NCBI RefSeq assembly: GCF_028372415.1
Contig: NC_092879.1
Location: 65,933,781-65,997,780, forward strand
Length of the DNA stretch: 64,000 bases
Source of the DNA: Notamacropus eugenii
Taxonomy: Eukaryota > Chordata > Mammalia > Diprotodontia > Macropodidae
Reading direction: 5' to 3'
Shown: positions 1-11,939 of the stretch, one piece after another
How the letters are laid out: every line of letters starts with the position of its first letter
Position numbering within the stretch: position 1 is the first letter of the stretch
Program-made: the position numbers and the translations under genes
The notes under the pieces: generated by a model
Database searches by the model: none
Told to the model about the DNA's origin: nothing
The model's input: only the letters and a program-made list of their open reading frames with translations

Positions 1-472
1 GTCAAAAGAGAGAATAGAAGAAATGGGCAGGCTAGGATGGAGGGAAATATAGTCAGTCTTACACAACATGAGTATTATGGAAGTCATTGGCAAAACTACA
101 CATATATAGTCTATATTGAATTGCTTGCCTTCTCAGTGGGGATGGGTGGGGAGGGAGGGAGGGAGAGAAGTTGTAATTCAAAGTATGAGGAACAAATGTT
201 GAGAAATATTTTGCATACAACTGGGAGATAAGAAATACAGGTAAAGGGGTATAGAAATCTATCTTGCCCTATAAGAAAACAGAGGAGATGGGGATAAGGG
301 AAGGGAGGGGTGTGAAGGGAGGGCAGAGTGGGGGAAGGGGTAAAAAGAAATCACAGCGTGTTGGGGTGGGGAGAGGGGAGAGATGGGGAGAAAATTTGGA
401 ACTCAAAATTTTGTGGAAATGAATGTTGAAAACTAAAAATAAATAAATAAACATTTAAAAAAAAGGAAAAAA
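1..472 (+). mobile_element. L1 LINE 3' UTR fragment, marsupial type
   Basis: The stretch has the G-rich, non-coding 3' end typical of opossum-like L1 elements: two rounds of GGGAGGG-type purine tracts, then 'gaatgttgaaaactaaaaat', AATAAATAAATAAA and a poly-A run at about 457-472. It begins before the window, so the 5' limit is unknown. The family call rests on recalled marsupial L1 consensus text. No reading frame of interest remains. Confidence 0.75.
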
Positions 473-660
473 TTTATCAGAATGACAAAGGCCCAGTCTC
501 CATGCTATAAGGATTTGTTACTCTTACTCTCTTGGGGATGGGTTCTACCTCTGACCTCCCTTCCCTATACATAACCTGCTTGTACAAGGTCAACAATGAC
601 TTAATAATCCACTCTTTGCCTTGGGTTTTCTTATGTTACAGCCAACTAGTTAAAGGCTTC

Positions 661-895
661 TTTTTTTTTTTTAAATTTAATATATTAATTAATAAGCATT
701 TATTATCTCACCTTTCTGTTTCCATTCACATGGGGGAAAATTTGGTAACAAATATGCATAGTCAAGCAAAAGAGATACCCACATTGTCCCTGTCTATGTG
801 TGTCCCATTCTGTACCTTGAGTCTGTCATCTGTCTGTCACAAAACAGAGAGCATTCTTCATCATCCGTCCTTTGAATGATCATTGTATTGTCTCT
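661..895 (-). mobile_element. L1 3' fragment, reverse orientation
   Basis: It starts with a poly-T run (661-672), as expected for a reversed poly-A tail. It carries antisense L1 landmarks such as 'agcattcttcatcat' and 'gatcattgtattg'. It is diverged, and the inner boundary is approximate. Confidence 0.6.
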
Positions 896-2307
896 GTCCC
901 CAGATCATTGCCATCCAGTTGACTTTCCCAACCTATCTGCAATGGAGTGGTATGGGGGTGTGAGGGGGATATGGGCCAGTCTGGTACACACAGAGGGAAC
1001 GCTGCTAAGGGAACTGATGACCCAGGTGACTGCTGATTCATTATGTAGCAGATATGCCTAACAAAGAGGAAAGGCACAGGGTCCTGCAATTAAGAGAGAT
1101 GGAAAATGCTGACCTATTTTTTTTCCCGGGTTTCAGGGACCAACCTGTACAATCTGACTATGGATCAATTAATCTCCGTGTCTACTTTAGCACTAACAAT
1201 CCTGACCTTGTTTTCTATTGTTTGCTTCCCTGAATTAATTTGGAGTCTAATTCTATTGATTTAATAACACAAATCCATGAGAAATTTAAAAATGACAGTT
1301 ATGCAGTCAGTTAAAAGTCCCTGCCACAAAAGCTCACATTGTTAGCTTTTTATAAACTGAGTTAATTTGGAGGGAAAGTATGGCTGAAAGCTGTGCAGTC
1401 AGTGGTGATACAGACAAGAAGTAGTATGCCCCTAGCACTGAACTCTTTCATTTGAAAAGTGAACCTCATTTAGACTACATCAAGGTAAATGGGCAGAATA
1501 CAAACATGAAACTACATGGTCTGGAGTAGAGCTGATCAATGCACGTTCCCCACACACAACTTTGTGGAGCCAGGGGCCTATTGGTGTAACATATATTATA
1601 CATTGTCAGACCTGGCTGATGACGGTTGGTTTTGCAGGCCTGTTTCTTCTTTCTCTTTTTAATCATTGTTACAAATGGTGGCTGGCTGAAGGAGGGCAGA
1701 GGTATATCCAGAAATGAAAGTGATGTAAATATTCAATGTATTGGGGCGGGGGGGAATCCCTTTAATAAGTGAGCCCAGCCCCTACAGATTTGACCCTGTC
1801 TGCTTCTGGTGGACCATTTCACAGCATCCTGCATCATCAGTTTTTGTCTCAGTAGCCATATTAGGGGACTTAGTGATGAGTTACAATATGGCCTTAAGTT
1901 GTCCCCTGAGAAACTGACAGAGAATTATCTGCATATGTTCCATGTGTCTGCGTGTGTGGCAGGGGAGAGGGAGATGAGGGCAGGTGGTGCTAAAGACCAG
2001 TTTTCCCAGTTGAGTCCATACCCTATGTGGGAAGCCTTGGTAACTCCTTAGCCCTGGCCCCATTATATTAGATGGGGGAGCCCACCCTTCATCCACAGCC
2101 CTGGGCTGCAGCTTAGAAGGACCAAGGGAGAAGCTGAAGAAGAATGAGAGATCAGCATGGTGAGGGGACTGTTGGATGGAATTTGGAATGCTTAGAATGA
2201 GAGCACGAAGACAATAACTGTCAAGTATTTACAAATGTGGTGGTGTGGAAAGGGGGAGGAGTGAGACTTGTTTGGTTGACCCCAGACTATAGAATGAAAA
2301 AGAATCT
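896..2307. other. No gene recognised
   Basis: Only short chance reading frames occur on either strand, and I recognise no repeat family. A run of ten G interrupted by one C lies near 1744. There is no CpG enrichment. Confidence 0.5.
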
Positions 2308-2520
2308 CCCAGTAGAGAATAGCTAAATAAATTGTGACTGATGAATAGGATGGAATAAATTTGTGCAATAAGAAACAGTGATGAGAGGTAGCCTAGTGTA
2401 GTGGGCAGAGAGCTTTCTGTCCTCAAAGCCAGGAAGATCTAGGTTCATTCACTCTGATTTATAGTGGCTAGGTGACCCTGGGTAGATTCCCTTAAACTCT
2501 CAATGCTCTAGACCAGAGGG
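2308..2520 (+). mobile_element. L1 fragment joined to a MIR-like SINE (copy A)
   Basis: Positions 2308-2381 look like the end of an L1 body ('gagaatagctaaataaattg'). A tRNA-headed SINE follows directly at about 2382 ('gaggtagcctagtgtagtgg' and, further on, 'ctaggtgaccctgggtag'). The same junction recurs at 3324-3534. Confidence 0.6.
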
Positions 2521-3323
2521 AGAAAGCTGTAGAATCAGTCTGGAGTTTTATTTAAACCAGTGAGGGAAAACAAAACAACTTTCTGGCCCAGAGTGTAATG
2601 CACTACTTCCAGAGGTCATGGGCATCTCCCTTACTGCTAATACTCAAGAGAAGGTTACAGTGCTACTTGTTTCTGAGGTCATAGGGAATTCTTGTCTAGA
2701 TACAGTTTAGGCTGAATGACTTCTACCAGACTTTCCAATTCTGACATTAGGTGAAATCTTAGGACTTATTTCTGCACAGGATAATCATTTTGTCCATATC
2801 TAATCATGTCCAAATTTAAGATGAAATAAACACTAGGCCAAATTACATTCATTAAGGCATTGTTCAATTATAGTGCATAATCTCCTGGTGACCCAAGGAA
2901 AATTAAAATTCATTTAACAACTGAGTGGATAGAGCACCCCAGAAACCTGCATTCTGACTTTAGAAAGAGTTCCCTGGAATCAAAGGGAAACTAGATGTGG
3001 GAAAGGCCTATTTCAAGGATAATTACACTTTGATGAAAAAAAACCAGAACTCACCTTGTTCGGAATCATGTCAGCAACAATCCACCATAATGCAGAGTAA
3101 TAGTCCTTTTGGCTTTATGATATATTTTCACTGACCTTTCAGAAACATTTTCAAGTTCTGGAAAAAGTGTATACTAACAAACAGTGAGCTTCCCATTTCC
3201 CTTTCCCTTCAGGTGACAAAATCCACAGCTAGAGTATTAGCTTTCATAAGTTACTCCTTGTGCTTTCAAGCCTTCCTCCAGAGCTAAAAGCCTCCTTTGT
3301 TAACTTTCCCAGTCCTGCAACTA
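2521..3323. other. No gene recognised
   Basis: This is AT-rich DNA without open frames of note or a recognised repeat. It separates the two L1+SINE composites. Confidence 0.45.
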
Positions 3324-3534
3324 TCCCAGTGGAGAATGGCTAAATAAATTGTCATTTATGAACATGGTGGAAGAAAATTTACACTAGAAGAAAAAATGAT
3401 GAGAGGCAGTCTAATGTAGTGTGTAGAGAGATTTCTGTCCTCAAAACCAGGAAGACCTGGGTTCAAATACTACCTCTGATATATACTGGCTGAATGACCC
3501 TGTGCAAGTATCTTAACCTCTTAGTGCTCTATAT

Positions 3535-3849
3535 CAGAGGGGTCAAACACACCAAACCCAACTAGGATGTAATTGGGCAATATTTAACAAAATATTCTAG
3601 TATTATTTTATAAAATTATTTTCATTTCCAAATTCTCCACTTCTCCCAGACCTTCCCCACCCACTGAGAAGGCAAGGAATCTGATACCCATCATGCATGC
3701 AAAGTCATGCAAAACAGGAAGTATTTAATAAAATAAATAAAAATACAATACAACCTAGATAATAATTACATTTTAAAAGTAAGTCAATAGATCGCCATCT
3801 TTATGTATGGATTAGTGGCCTCCATTCCTTTTTGAGTTTGACAACACTG
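3535..3849. mobile_element. Non-autonomous hAT-like DNA transposon
   Basis: The ends are CAGAGGGGTCAAAC and GTTTGACAACACTG, which form the CAG...CTG terminal inverted repeat of the hAT superfamily. The flanking 8-mers are ctctatat and ctctagga (5 of 8 match), consistent with the 8-bp target duplication hAT elements make. The interior has no coding sequence and holds its own L1 insertion at 3595-3721. Confidence 0.75.
3595..3721 (-). mobile_element. Short L1 3'-end insertion inside the hAT element
   Basis: Read on the minus strand it carries L1 3' UTR landmarks ('cttgccttctcagtgggtgg'). It is bracketed by the 14-mers tatttaacaaaata and tatttaataaaata (13 of 14 identical), a target-site duplication of the length L1 machinery makes. 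Confidence 0.75.
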
Positions 3850-4019
3850 CTCTAGGAAACTTTAGAACACTATGAATTGTAGAGAAGGTAGCAACCTGAA
3901 TCAGTAAAGGGAGTTTCCTCATCTGGGAGTTTCCTATAAAATTACAAGGTTCAGTCTCATGCCTAAGAAACAATGAATATGTGGAATGAAGGGAAACACA
4001 GGAAGACTTGGAGGAATTG

Positions 4020-4200
4020 TGTATATACATATATACATATATTTATATATATATATGTATATACACACACACACACATACACTATATATATAATATGTAT
4101 ATAAAATTGTGTATATACATATATACACACATACATATAATATATATATAATATACACACATACATATATAGTATATGTACATGTATATATGTGTGCATA
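4020..4200. repeat. TA/CA microsatellite
   Basis: Alternating TATA and ACAC runs form a compound dinucleotide repeat. Short frames across it are low-complexity artefacts. Confidence 0.9.
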
Positions 4201-4504
4201 CTATCTATCTAGCTCTCTATAGTGAGAGACTGGGAGACTGGGTACATGCTACAAGAACTGCAAGGATATTGCAGCTGGACTAGCGAATGCACGGAGGAAG
4301 AAAGGTGAAAGGAGACAGGTAGGAAGGGAGCAGGTGATTAGAAAGAGCCTGCAGAAGGCTGTGAACAAGAAGGCTTATGCAATACCACTCTTGCAAATTG
4401 TCCTTTGAACTTAGGCGTTATGATTAGCACAATGACCCACCAAAGTTCCAAGGACTCATGATAAAGCATACCATCTACTTCTAGATAGAGAGCCAATGGA
4501 CTCA
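4201..4504. other. No gene recognised
   Basis: Non-repetitive DNA with no coding signal and no promoter-like composition. Confidence 0.45.
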
Positions 4505-4720
4505 AAGTGCAGACTGAACCATGTCCTCTTTTTCTCTTGTTTTTTTTTTCTTTTTTCTAGAACATGGCTAATGTGGAAATGTGTTTTGCATGATTTCATA
4601 TTTGTGAAGAGTTTTATTTTTCATACCTTTTCAGCAGGTGGGGGAAGGAAAAGGGAAAGAATCTGGAAGTGAAAATAAAACAGAATGGAAAAAAATAAAG
4701 TGAATAAACAGGAAAAATCA
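4505..4720 (+). mobile_element. L1 3' UTR fragment
   Basis: It contains 'aacatggctaatgtgg', then 'tgttttgcatgatttcat', a purine-rich part and an A-rich end, in the order seen in marsupial L1 tails. Confidence 0.6.
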
Positions 4721-4734
4721 AATTGTCCTTTAAT

Positions 4735-4828
4735 TGCCTGCTATGGGTCTCAGTTTCTCTCTTTGCAAAATGAAGAGGTTGGTCTAGCTTGTCTCTAAGA
4801 TCCCTTCAATCTCTAAGATTCTATGGTG
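4735..4828 (+). mobile_element. MIR-like SINE 3' part
   Basis: It holds only the tail half of the SINE, with 'cagtttctctctttgcaaaa' followed by the CT-rich end. Confidence 0.55.
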
Positions 4829-5289
4829 CCGTCAGCCTGTGAATTACTGACTTATTGGTGTCCATTGGCATCCGTGACTTCCTCTGGCTCAAAGTTGGTT
4901 CATGGTCTTTGCTCAAATTCATGGATGCTCAACAGTAAGCCATATTCAGTCCTAAAGAGTACCTACTGCTGTTGCTGCAATTTCCAAGCCTCTTTCCATT
5001 AAGTCAACTGCACTTTGATAATCCAGAAAACAAGCAAAAACATTAAAATCCCCCCAAATCTGGCAAAAGTAGGATGTTAGCAATATGGATGAGGTGTTGA
5101 CATAGCATCAGTGACTGAAATGAGATATGCCAACAGGCACTTCCAGGGGCAAGGTACTACAATGATTGATCATGATTAAAAAAAAAAAAAGATCCCTGGA
5201 TCAAAAGCCACCTGTCAGCTAACACCAACTCATTTCTCCCTCCCACCATATCCCATTCCAGCCAACCTCCTAATAATCACTGCCATCAG
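4829..5289. other. No gene recognised
   Basis: Nothing beyond a short poly-A run near 5178. Confidence 0.4.
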
Positions 5290-5468
5290 CCTTCCAAAGC
5301 CCTTGTCCCACAGCACTTCTGGGAGGTTAGCAATACGAGAAAGTGAGGCTCAGAGGGGGGATGTCATTCATTCTGGGTTACATGATGAATATGTCTAGAA
5401 GGCCACATTCAAACCCAGGCTTCCTGACTCTGAGTTCAGAGTTCTTTCTACTAGACCATGCTGCCTCT
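5290..5468 (-). mobile_element. MIR-like SINE, reverse
   Basis: The reversed core 'gaggctcagaggggggatgt' is followed by 'gcttcctgactctgag', and the copy ends in the reversed tRNA-like head. Confidence 0.6.
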
Positions 5469-7034
5469 TGAAGTTCATTTCCTCAAGGCTGCTAATGACT
5501 TCACTTCAACAGAATCTCCATTCATTCATGTCATTTAAATAGAAACTTTGCTTCACTTTCATGGGAAAACGAATTGTCCTTCTTGGTTAAGGACAATTGG
5601 ACAATTGCCACCCCCACCCCCACCCCCGAGACAGCATACCTTATTATTCTCTTTGTAAGGCTGCTGTGGTCTCACACTCCAATCACCAGTGAAGTCATGT
5701 GTTCTGCTTCTTCCCAGTGCTTCTTTCTGTGCTGGAATTCAGTTGCCGATCAGGTTACCATTTTGGATTCGTAAATGGCCTCCTAATTCCCATTTCATGC
5801 CCAGTGCTCTGTCTCTTGTTGATTCTCCAGGACTGTCAGAACGTATTTACTGAACTCCACTTTATTCCCTGCTCCCCAGTACTTCAGCAATGCTCTTTGT
5901 CTACTGTTCTGTATTCTGTTCACCGCTCACCCCTGCTAACAGGGCCCCAGCTGGAATATGTAAAATAGGTAACTCATCTATGGTGAAGCACACATTCTGG
6001 AGTCAGGCTTCATTCATAGCACTGCAAATATCTCAAGTCCATCTATTTAGCAGAGTGATCAGAAAGGAAGAAAGAGCCATAAATGCAAGCTATCTTGAAG
6101 TGAGTTCAGGATACAGAAATACCATTTAGATAGACCTGCTTTGGGGGGACTTAATCTACTTTCATTCCCAGCACTTACTGGCTATCTGTGAAAACCATGA
6201 GAAATCTAGGTTTGTTTTTCACACTGTGGAAAAAGAAAAGCTATCTTATCTCTTTCTTTCTGTCATGCTTTTTCCTGTTAGAGATCTGTCTCAAAACCAT
6301 TTTTTTCTTCTTTAGAGACATTTCTTTAGGTGGTTGAATATACCACTGACCCTCTAAATTTCAGTAACATTTTACACACAAAAAAAGTGTTGTTCTGGCA
6401 AATGAAGTTTTCTACATAGAATGTAAGAATGAGGTCTTGCAGAGGGCTATAAAACAAGCTTGGAATACAAGTCACTGCAAGGCAGACCTGTTCTTGGAAA
6501 AAGGCAACTGGCTGTTTCCGGAAGAAATAATGTATTCAGTGAATTCAGTAAATAAATACCATACCAACCAGCTCTGTGCTCATGTACTGAATATTATTCA
6601 GATCAATATTTGATGAGAAGGTATCAAAGGAAATGGATTGCCACCAAGGAACCCCTGCTGTGTTTTGATTGAAGTTAATGAAGCAGACATATTAGTGCAC
6701 AGAAATTGCTAGGAGTATTAGGTATTTGTCCTCTGCCCTGCTAACAACAGCAACTGAAAATGGCAGTTGACAGTGCCTGACATTTAGAAACAATTAGAAA
6801 AAATACATCTCTTTCTGAATGAGAATGGTGAAATGTGGCTTCAGAACAGAAGTCTATTCACAGGTACTAGCATCAATCAGTGATGATAAAAGGGACAAAC
6901 TACTTTCCTACTATGCCAATGGAAATATCTGCTGCTTCAGTATGCTCAGGAGATGTAATAAAGAGGAAGTAGAGGATATTATACCAGATACCTTAACCTA
7001 GAGAAGAGTATAAAAAACGAAATTTGCTAAAAAG
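5469..7034. other. No gene recognised
   Basis: About 1.5 kb with short frames only. A CCCCCA tandem run lies at 5597-5625. No splice-flanked frame with recognisable protein similarity was seen. Confidence 0.4.
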
Positions 7035-7175
7035 TTAGAGGCAGCCTATCACAGTGGATAAAAAGCTAGGCTCAGAGGCAGGAAGTCCCAGTTTTAAATT
7101 CTGCCACTGACATAAGCAGTGTGACGCTGGGCAAGTCTCTCAACCTTTGTGAGCCTCAGGAACAATCTCCTAAGT
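7035..7175 (+). mobile_element. tRNA-headed SINE
   Basis: The head 'gaggcagcctatcacagtgg' and the 'tgacgctgggcaagtc' core are both present. The copy is truncated before the 3' tail. Confidence 0.7.
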
Positions 7176-7401
7176 AAAACAGATGGATCAAAATCTGGAG
7201 TCAGAGAAGGAATTTCCCATACAGGGCGTTTCTCACTCTGACCAAATAACAGATACTTCACATAGTCAACAGCCTGTGAATGCATTCAGTCATCACGTAG
7301 TGGAGTTGAACTGGCATCATGGGGATCCCTCACGTTCAAAGTGTTTCATGTATGTAAATCAGGGAACACATGTTTCATTGGAAGGGATTTCCAGAGTCAT
7401 C

Positions 7402-7775
7402 CCATCAAATGAGGCAGCATCGTAGAATGGAATGAACAGTGGACCTGGTGGCTTGAAATGCTCATTCTGATAGTCAACAGCTGTGTGACCCTTGGTCAAG
7501 TTCACCTCTCTGACTGTAGTTTCATGATCTGTAAAAGGAGGGTAATGAAATTTTTGTCACTTACCCCTATAGGATTGTTTCAAGAAATGTGCTGCTGAAT
7601 TCTTTCAAGTATTACAGAAATGTGAATTAAAATTTATAGATAAAGGAACTAAGACAGATAGAGGTAAATTGACTTGTCCAGGGTCACACAGATAGGAGCA
7701 TAGCCAATATTTATACTCATGACTTCTAACTCAAAACACAATGCTCCTTCCACTTACTCCATCATGCTCTTGGAA
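7402..7775. mobile_element. Two MIR-like SINEs, tail to tail
   Basis: A forward copy (about 7402-7555, 'gctgtgtgacccttggtcaa') is followed by a reverse copy (about 7625-7775, 'gtccagggtcacacagatag'). Both are diverged. Confidence 0.6.
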
Positions 7776-8499
7776 CAAGTTTCCCCTCTGAGACATTCCC
7801 TGTAGGTGATCATCCTGTATTCCTACTGTCCCTCACTGCTTCCCTGAAGCCACATATAGATTATTGAGCAGACAACTTAAGCTATTCTAAGTCCCCAGCC
7901 TTGGCTCTAAATAAATCAGGATAGAATTTTCAGTGCAATGTACACATGTTCTCACATTCAGAATCCAGCTCATGTCCAGGTGATTTGTAGTCAGCACACT
8001 AACTTGGCTGAATCATAAGACAACAGTATAGTGCACAGTGCATGGGAAGACAAATGGTTATGGGAAGAATATTTTCGACAGAAAGAGGTTTCTCTGATCC
8101 CATTTAGAAGAACACATCATAGAATCACAGCAATAAAGGGGAGATGACTTGATAGGCAAAGGATGCCTCCATATGGGCATTCTTCATTTTATATGCTTAA
8201 TTTACCACTCTATGTAAATTTTCTTGAAAATAATTTATAATCAAAGCTTGTCCCCTCATAAAAAGAATGAAAAAGATAGTGCAAAGGATGTGTGCAAATA
8301 AACTCGCTATGTTCCCAATGAAGTGGTCATCCAAGCAAACACTAAAAGCAACAAAAGAAACTTGTCTAGGTCTATTCAGGAGACTCCGAAAGCCAGAAGA
8401 TTATAGATTTTTGGAGCTAGAAAGGACTTGGGAATACAGGAGCTGGACAAATCCTTCAAGGTCATCTTGTTCAACCATTTTATTTCATGGATAACTAGA
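7776..8499. other. No gene recognised
   Basis: The only repeat signal is a weak reversed-SINE-like stretch at about 8395-8495. The reading frames are short. Confidence 0.4.
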
Positions 8500-8780
8500 G
8501 GGAATAGGGTGCTGTGGGAAATCACTTAGGAGTCAAGGAGTTTGAGTTCTAGGTCTTGGGTTTGCTACTGATTATTTAAGGTCTTAAGGACTCCTTAAAC
8601 TTTTTCCACTCGTGGAGCACTTCTTCAGCTATGGGTTGAGATCCATGATTTAAGAAGAGCTGACCTAGAGGGCTTCAGGTAAATGACTTTCCTCTCTGGG
8701 CTTCAGGATCCCTATAAAGTATTGGTATTGGACTAAGTGATCTCTGTAAAACTCTTCTAGTTCTACGATTAAGGCTAAAC
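8500..8780 (+). mobile_element. MIR-like SINE with an internal insertion
   Basis: The two SINE halves (to about 8575 and from about 8678) are separated by about 100 bp of unrelated sequence beginning 'taaggactccttaaac'. This suggests a small insertion of an unidentified element. Confidence 0.45.
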
Positions 8781-8949
8781 TTCTTGATTAACCAAATTTA
8801 TGATGAGTTAAATTTTTATTTCACTTTTTTTCTGATTACAGTTTGAACTTCTGTGATTAAGATTTAACTTTCTATGATATCAAGGAAAGTGAGGGCCCAA
8901 GAAGGTTAGTGGCTTGATCTTATAAAGCTCTGTTATCAAATAGTGTCCA

Positions 8950-9140
8950 GGGAGTGCCCTCAGATGTTGACTGGCTGTGTGATCATGGGCAAGTCACTCA
9001 GCTTCCCTCTGAGCCTTATCTTCCTCATCCATAAAATGGGCACAACACTAGTGGGATGATCCAATGAGAACTGTATGTCAAATGTCTTACAAAAATTAAA
9101 GCACCCCATACCTATGCTGTGGTTACTATTATTGCAAATA
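8950..9140 (+). mobile_element. MIR-like SINE
   Basis: The core 'atcatgggcaagtcactcag' and the tail with 'ataaaatgggcacaacac' are present. Confidence 0.65.
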
Positions 9141-9206
9141 GTAATAAAAACAATAAACATGTGAAACTGTGGAGTTGGGGGATGGGTGAATTTCTATAGG
9201 CTGTAA

Positions 9207-9473
9207 CTGTTGTTGTTCAGTCATTTTTTTTTTCAGTTGTGTCCAACTCTTCATGATCCCATTTGGATTTTTCTTGACAGAGATACTGGAGTGAGTTGTC
9301 ATTTCCTTTGCCAGCTTGCTTTACAAATGAGGAAACTGAGGCAAATGGGGTTAAATGACTTGTCCAGGATCACACTGCTAGGAAGTGTGTGAGGTCAGCT
9401 TTGAACTCAGGAAGATGAGTCTTCCTGATTTCAGGCCTGGTGCTCTACCCATTGTACCACCTAGCTAGCTTCC
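9207..9473 (-). mobile_element. SINE with RTE-like tail, reverse
   Basis: On the plus strand it starts with the reversed AAC tail (gttgttgttcagtc). The RTE-like part 'gtccaactcttcatgatccc' follows, then the SINE core, and it ends in the reversed head 'ccacctagctagct'. It is near full length. The RTE link is inferred from similarity to BovB-type 3' ends. Confidence 0.8.
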
Positions 9474-10204
9474 TGTAACTATAATGTATGGTATATGCTT
9501 CTGTGACTAAGAAGGCCATGAGTGTGAGCCTTGTCCTCTGGCACTGTAACAAGGATTTATGGCCTAAGTATTCTGTGCTTTAAGCATAGCGATTTATGGA
9601 AGCCCAGATATTCAGGGGTGGGGTGGGGAAAGAATACGTTTTGTGTGATTTATGAAAAAACTCATTAAGTAATAAGGTCCTCTGGTACATTTAATTTCTT
9701 CATATTCATAAGAGTGTTTAATTGTTGAATTTAGCCTTATGATTCCATCATTAAAAACTTTACATCTTAATCCTCCACACAGTTTAAAGGTAACCCTACT
9801 ATCCATTCACCTGTTCTATAACATGTCTGCAAACTTGAACTTTAATAGATTTCAAAATTCAATCCTAAGGTATACCTTTTTTATAGATTGTTGTGGTAAC
9901 CAGATATTGGTTGGTAAACCAGAGAATGAACAGCTCCACAGAAGGTTAGATCTCTAGCTGAACTCATTTGTGCCCTGGTGTATTTCAAATGAAATTCGAC
10001 CAATATAAACTGGACTTCTAGTACCTTTCTTTTCAGGTGGGCATCTATTGTATCACAGGAAGTACATTTCCCCCATCTGGCTGAACTAGAGACCTTGTAT
10101 CTCTTCAGCCATTTGCTCCCCATCTGCTAGCCTAGTTAAACAAGGAAATGGGGAGTTCACGTTCCACGAAATCCAATATTCACAAAGAACATCCAGGAGG
10201 AGGG
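9474..10204. other. No gene recognised
   Basis: Short frames on both strands and no recognised repeat. Confidence 0.4.
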
Positions 10205-10300
10205 TCAAACTTGTAGGTGTATCATTTTCATTTGATAGATTTAGTGACTTCGTCAAAGTCACACAGCTAATTACTGGCAGAACAAGATGCTGGAAGCCAG
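10205..10300 (-). mobile_element. Fragment of reversed MIR-like SINE
   Basis: Only the core with 'gtcacacagctaattact' is recognisable. Confidence 0.45.
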
Positions 10301-10401
10301 GTTTCTTGTCTCCCCTTCCTCCCCCACTTCAGTGTACTTGTTTCCAGAGCAGCGGTTCTCACTCAGAATGTGGGCTAAGAGAGTTCCGCAGCTGGCCTTT
10401 C

Positions 10402-10664
10402 AGTTATTGCTGTCATTCAGTCGCTTTCAGCTGTATCCAACGCTTTGTGATCCTATTTGGGGTTAGTCTTGGCAAAGATACTGGAATGGTTTGTCCTTCT
10501 CCAGCTCATTTTACAGATGAAGAAACTGAGACAAACAAGGTGAAGTGATTTGCCCAGGGTTGCACAACTTGTAAGTGTCTGGGGTCACATTTGAACACAG
10601 GAAGGTGAATATTTCTGACTCTAGGCATGGTGTCCAATCCACTGTACCACCTAGCTGCCTGTCA
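10402..10664 (-). mobile_element. SINE with RTE-like tail, reverse
   Basis: It has the same order as the copy at 9207: 'gctgtcattcagtcgctttc' at the reversed tail, the reversed core, and 'accacctagctgcc' at the head. It is a full-length, older copy. Confidence 0.8.
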
Positions 10665-10724
10665 GTATTAATGGCTATTCTTTTGTTGAATTAGTTAACG
10701 ATTTGCCGAAGATATTAAATTCTA

Positions 10725-10895
10725 TCCAAGCAGCATGGTGTAGTGAAAAGGCACTGTCTTTGGAATTTAATGGAACTGAATTCAAATCCTGCCTTTGTTA
10801 ATTATTACCTATGCAAGTAGTCACTTCTGGACTTCAGTTTCCCCATATGTAAAACAGGAGAAGGGGGTGAATGCTAGATGACCTTTATATATTGT
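10725..10895 (+). mobile_element. THER/MIR-like SINE
   Basis: The head 'gcagcatggtgtagtgaaaa' and the tail 'agtttccccatatgtaaaac' are intact enough to be sure. Confidence 0.75.
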
Positions 10896-11099
10896 CCTTT
10901 GAGCCGACCTCATTGCTAGTTTACCCAAAGCCAACCTTTTGACTAATTCTAGTCAGTGTTTTGTTTATTTGGTTTTGTCTGTTTGGTTTTTTCCCCTCAC
11001 TGTCAGAGAAAGTGGCTGTGGGATCTCTATCTTACTGAAGTGTTCCAGAGAATGATACGATTTGAGGAACACTGCTTTTCACCCCAACAAGATGGTATT

Positions 11100-11500
11100 G
11101 AAATAGTCAATTACTACTAGACTTGGAATGTGAAAGTCCAGGGTTTGACAAATCCAAACTGTGCAACTATGGGCAAGTCACCTAACCTTTCTGAGTCTCA
11201 GTTTCCTGATTTGTAAAACAGGGATAATAATGCCTGTAGTGCCTCCCTTACAGGGTTGTTGTAACACCCTAGGAGATACACAATCAAGATTTCTTTAACT
11301 CTTAGAATTGGAAGGAGCATCAGGAACCATAGAATGAGAAAGACCTTGGATCTGTAGACAGCAGAAATCATCAGTAGGAATTCCTTCTGTCTTACTTACT
11401 ACTTGCATGATCTTAGACATGGCCTTTCTCCTTTCTGGGCCTCAATTTCTTTTTTTTTTTTTTATAGAATGAGGATGATGCCTAAGTTTTATTAATAACA
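11100..11500 (+). mobile_element. Two forward MIR-like SINEs in a row
   Basis: The first spans about 11100-11300 ('gggcaagtcacctaaccttt') and the second about 11330-11500, with a T-run near 11450 inside its core. Confidence 0.6.
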
Positions 11501-11939
11501 GTAGTAATTATGGTAACATATTTCCATACCACTTTACATATAATTATGTACTGAAAACCTCCTCTTATTTCTCAGTGTGGTATGACAGTGACACTGGGGT
11601 CCCCTGGAAAGCAAGATCACTGCAGTGTCAGTTCCTACAAAGCTACAAAGTCTTTGAGTTGGGCCTAGATGATAAATGAACTATGTGTCTGTCACCTGAG
11701 GATCAGCTCAGATGAATTCAGTCTCTGAATTCAGGCTGCTCACTGGGTTGGGTGCAAGGTTTCTGCTTCTTCACTAGCTCTGCAATACCATCTACTAAGT
11801 CATAAGCGGGGTGGAAGGGGGCGGTGTGACCTGCCTATTGGACGAGGACCCACCTGAATGAAGTTACGGATCTCACCTAATCTTCCAGACAATCCTTTAA
11901 GACAGCCCTAACTTCTATTTCTATTTCTAAGTCGCTTAA
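11501..11939. other. No gene recognised
   Basis: The interval contains a short GC-richer patch near 11810-11860, but no frame or splice pattern is convincing. Confidence 0.4.

Larger units (their letters stand above)
3324..3955 (+). mobile_element. L1 fragment plus SINE (copy B), split by a nested DNA transposon
   Basis: The left half (3324-3534) repeats copy A. The SINE resumes at 3850 and runs to about 3955 ('agggagtttcctcatctggg'). The break coincides with the hAT-like element at 3535-3849, so the SINE is older than that insertion. Confidence 0.7.
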
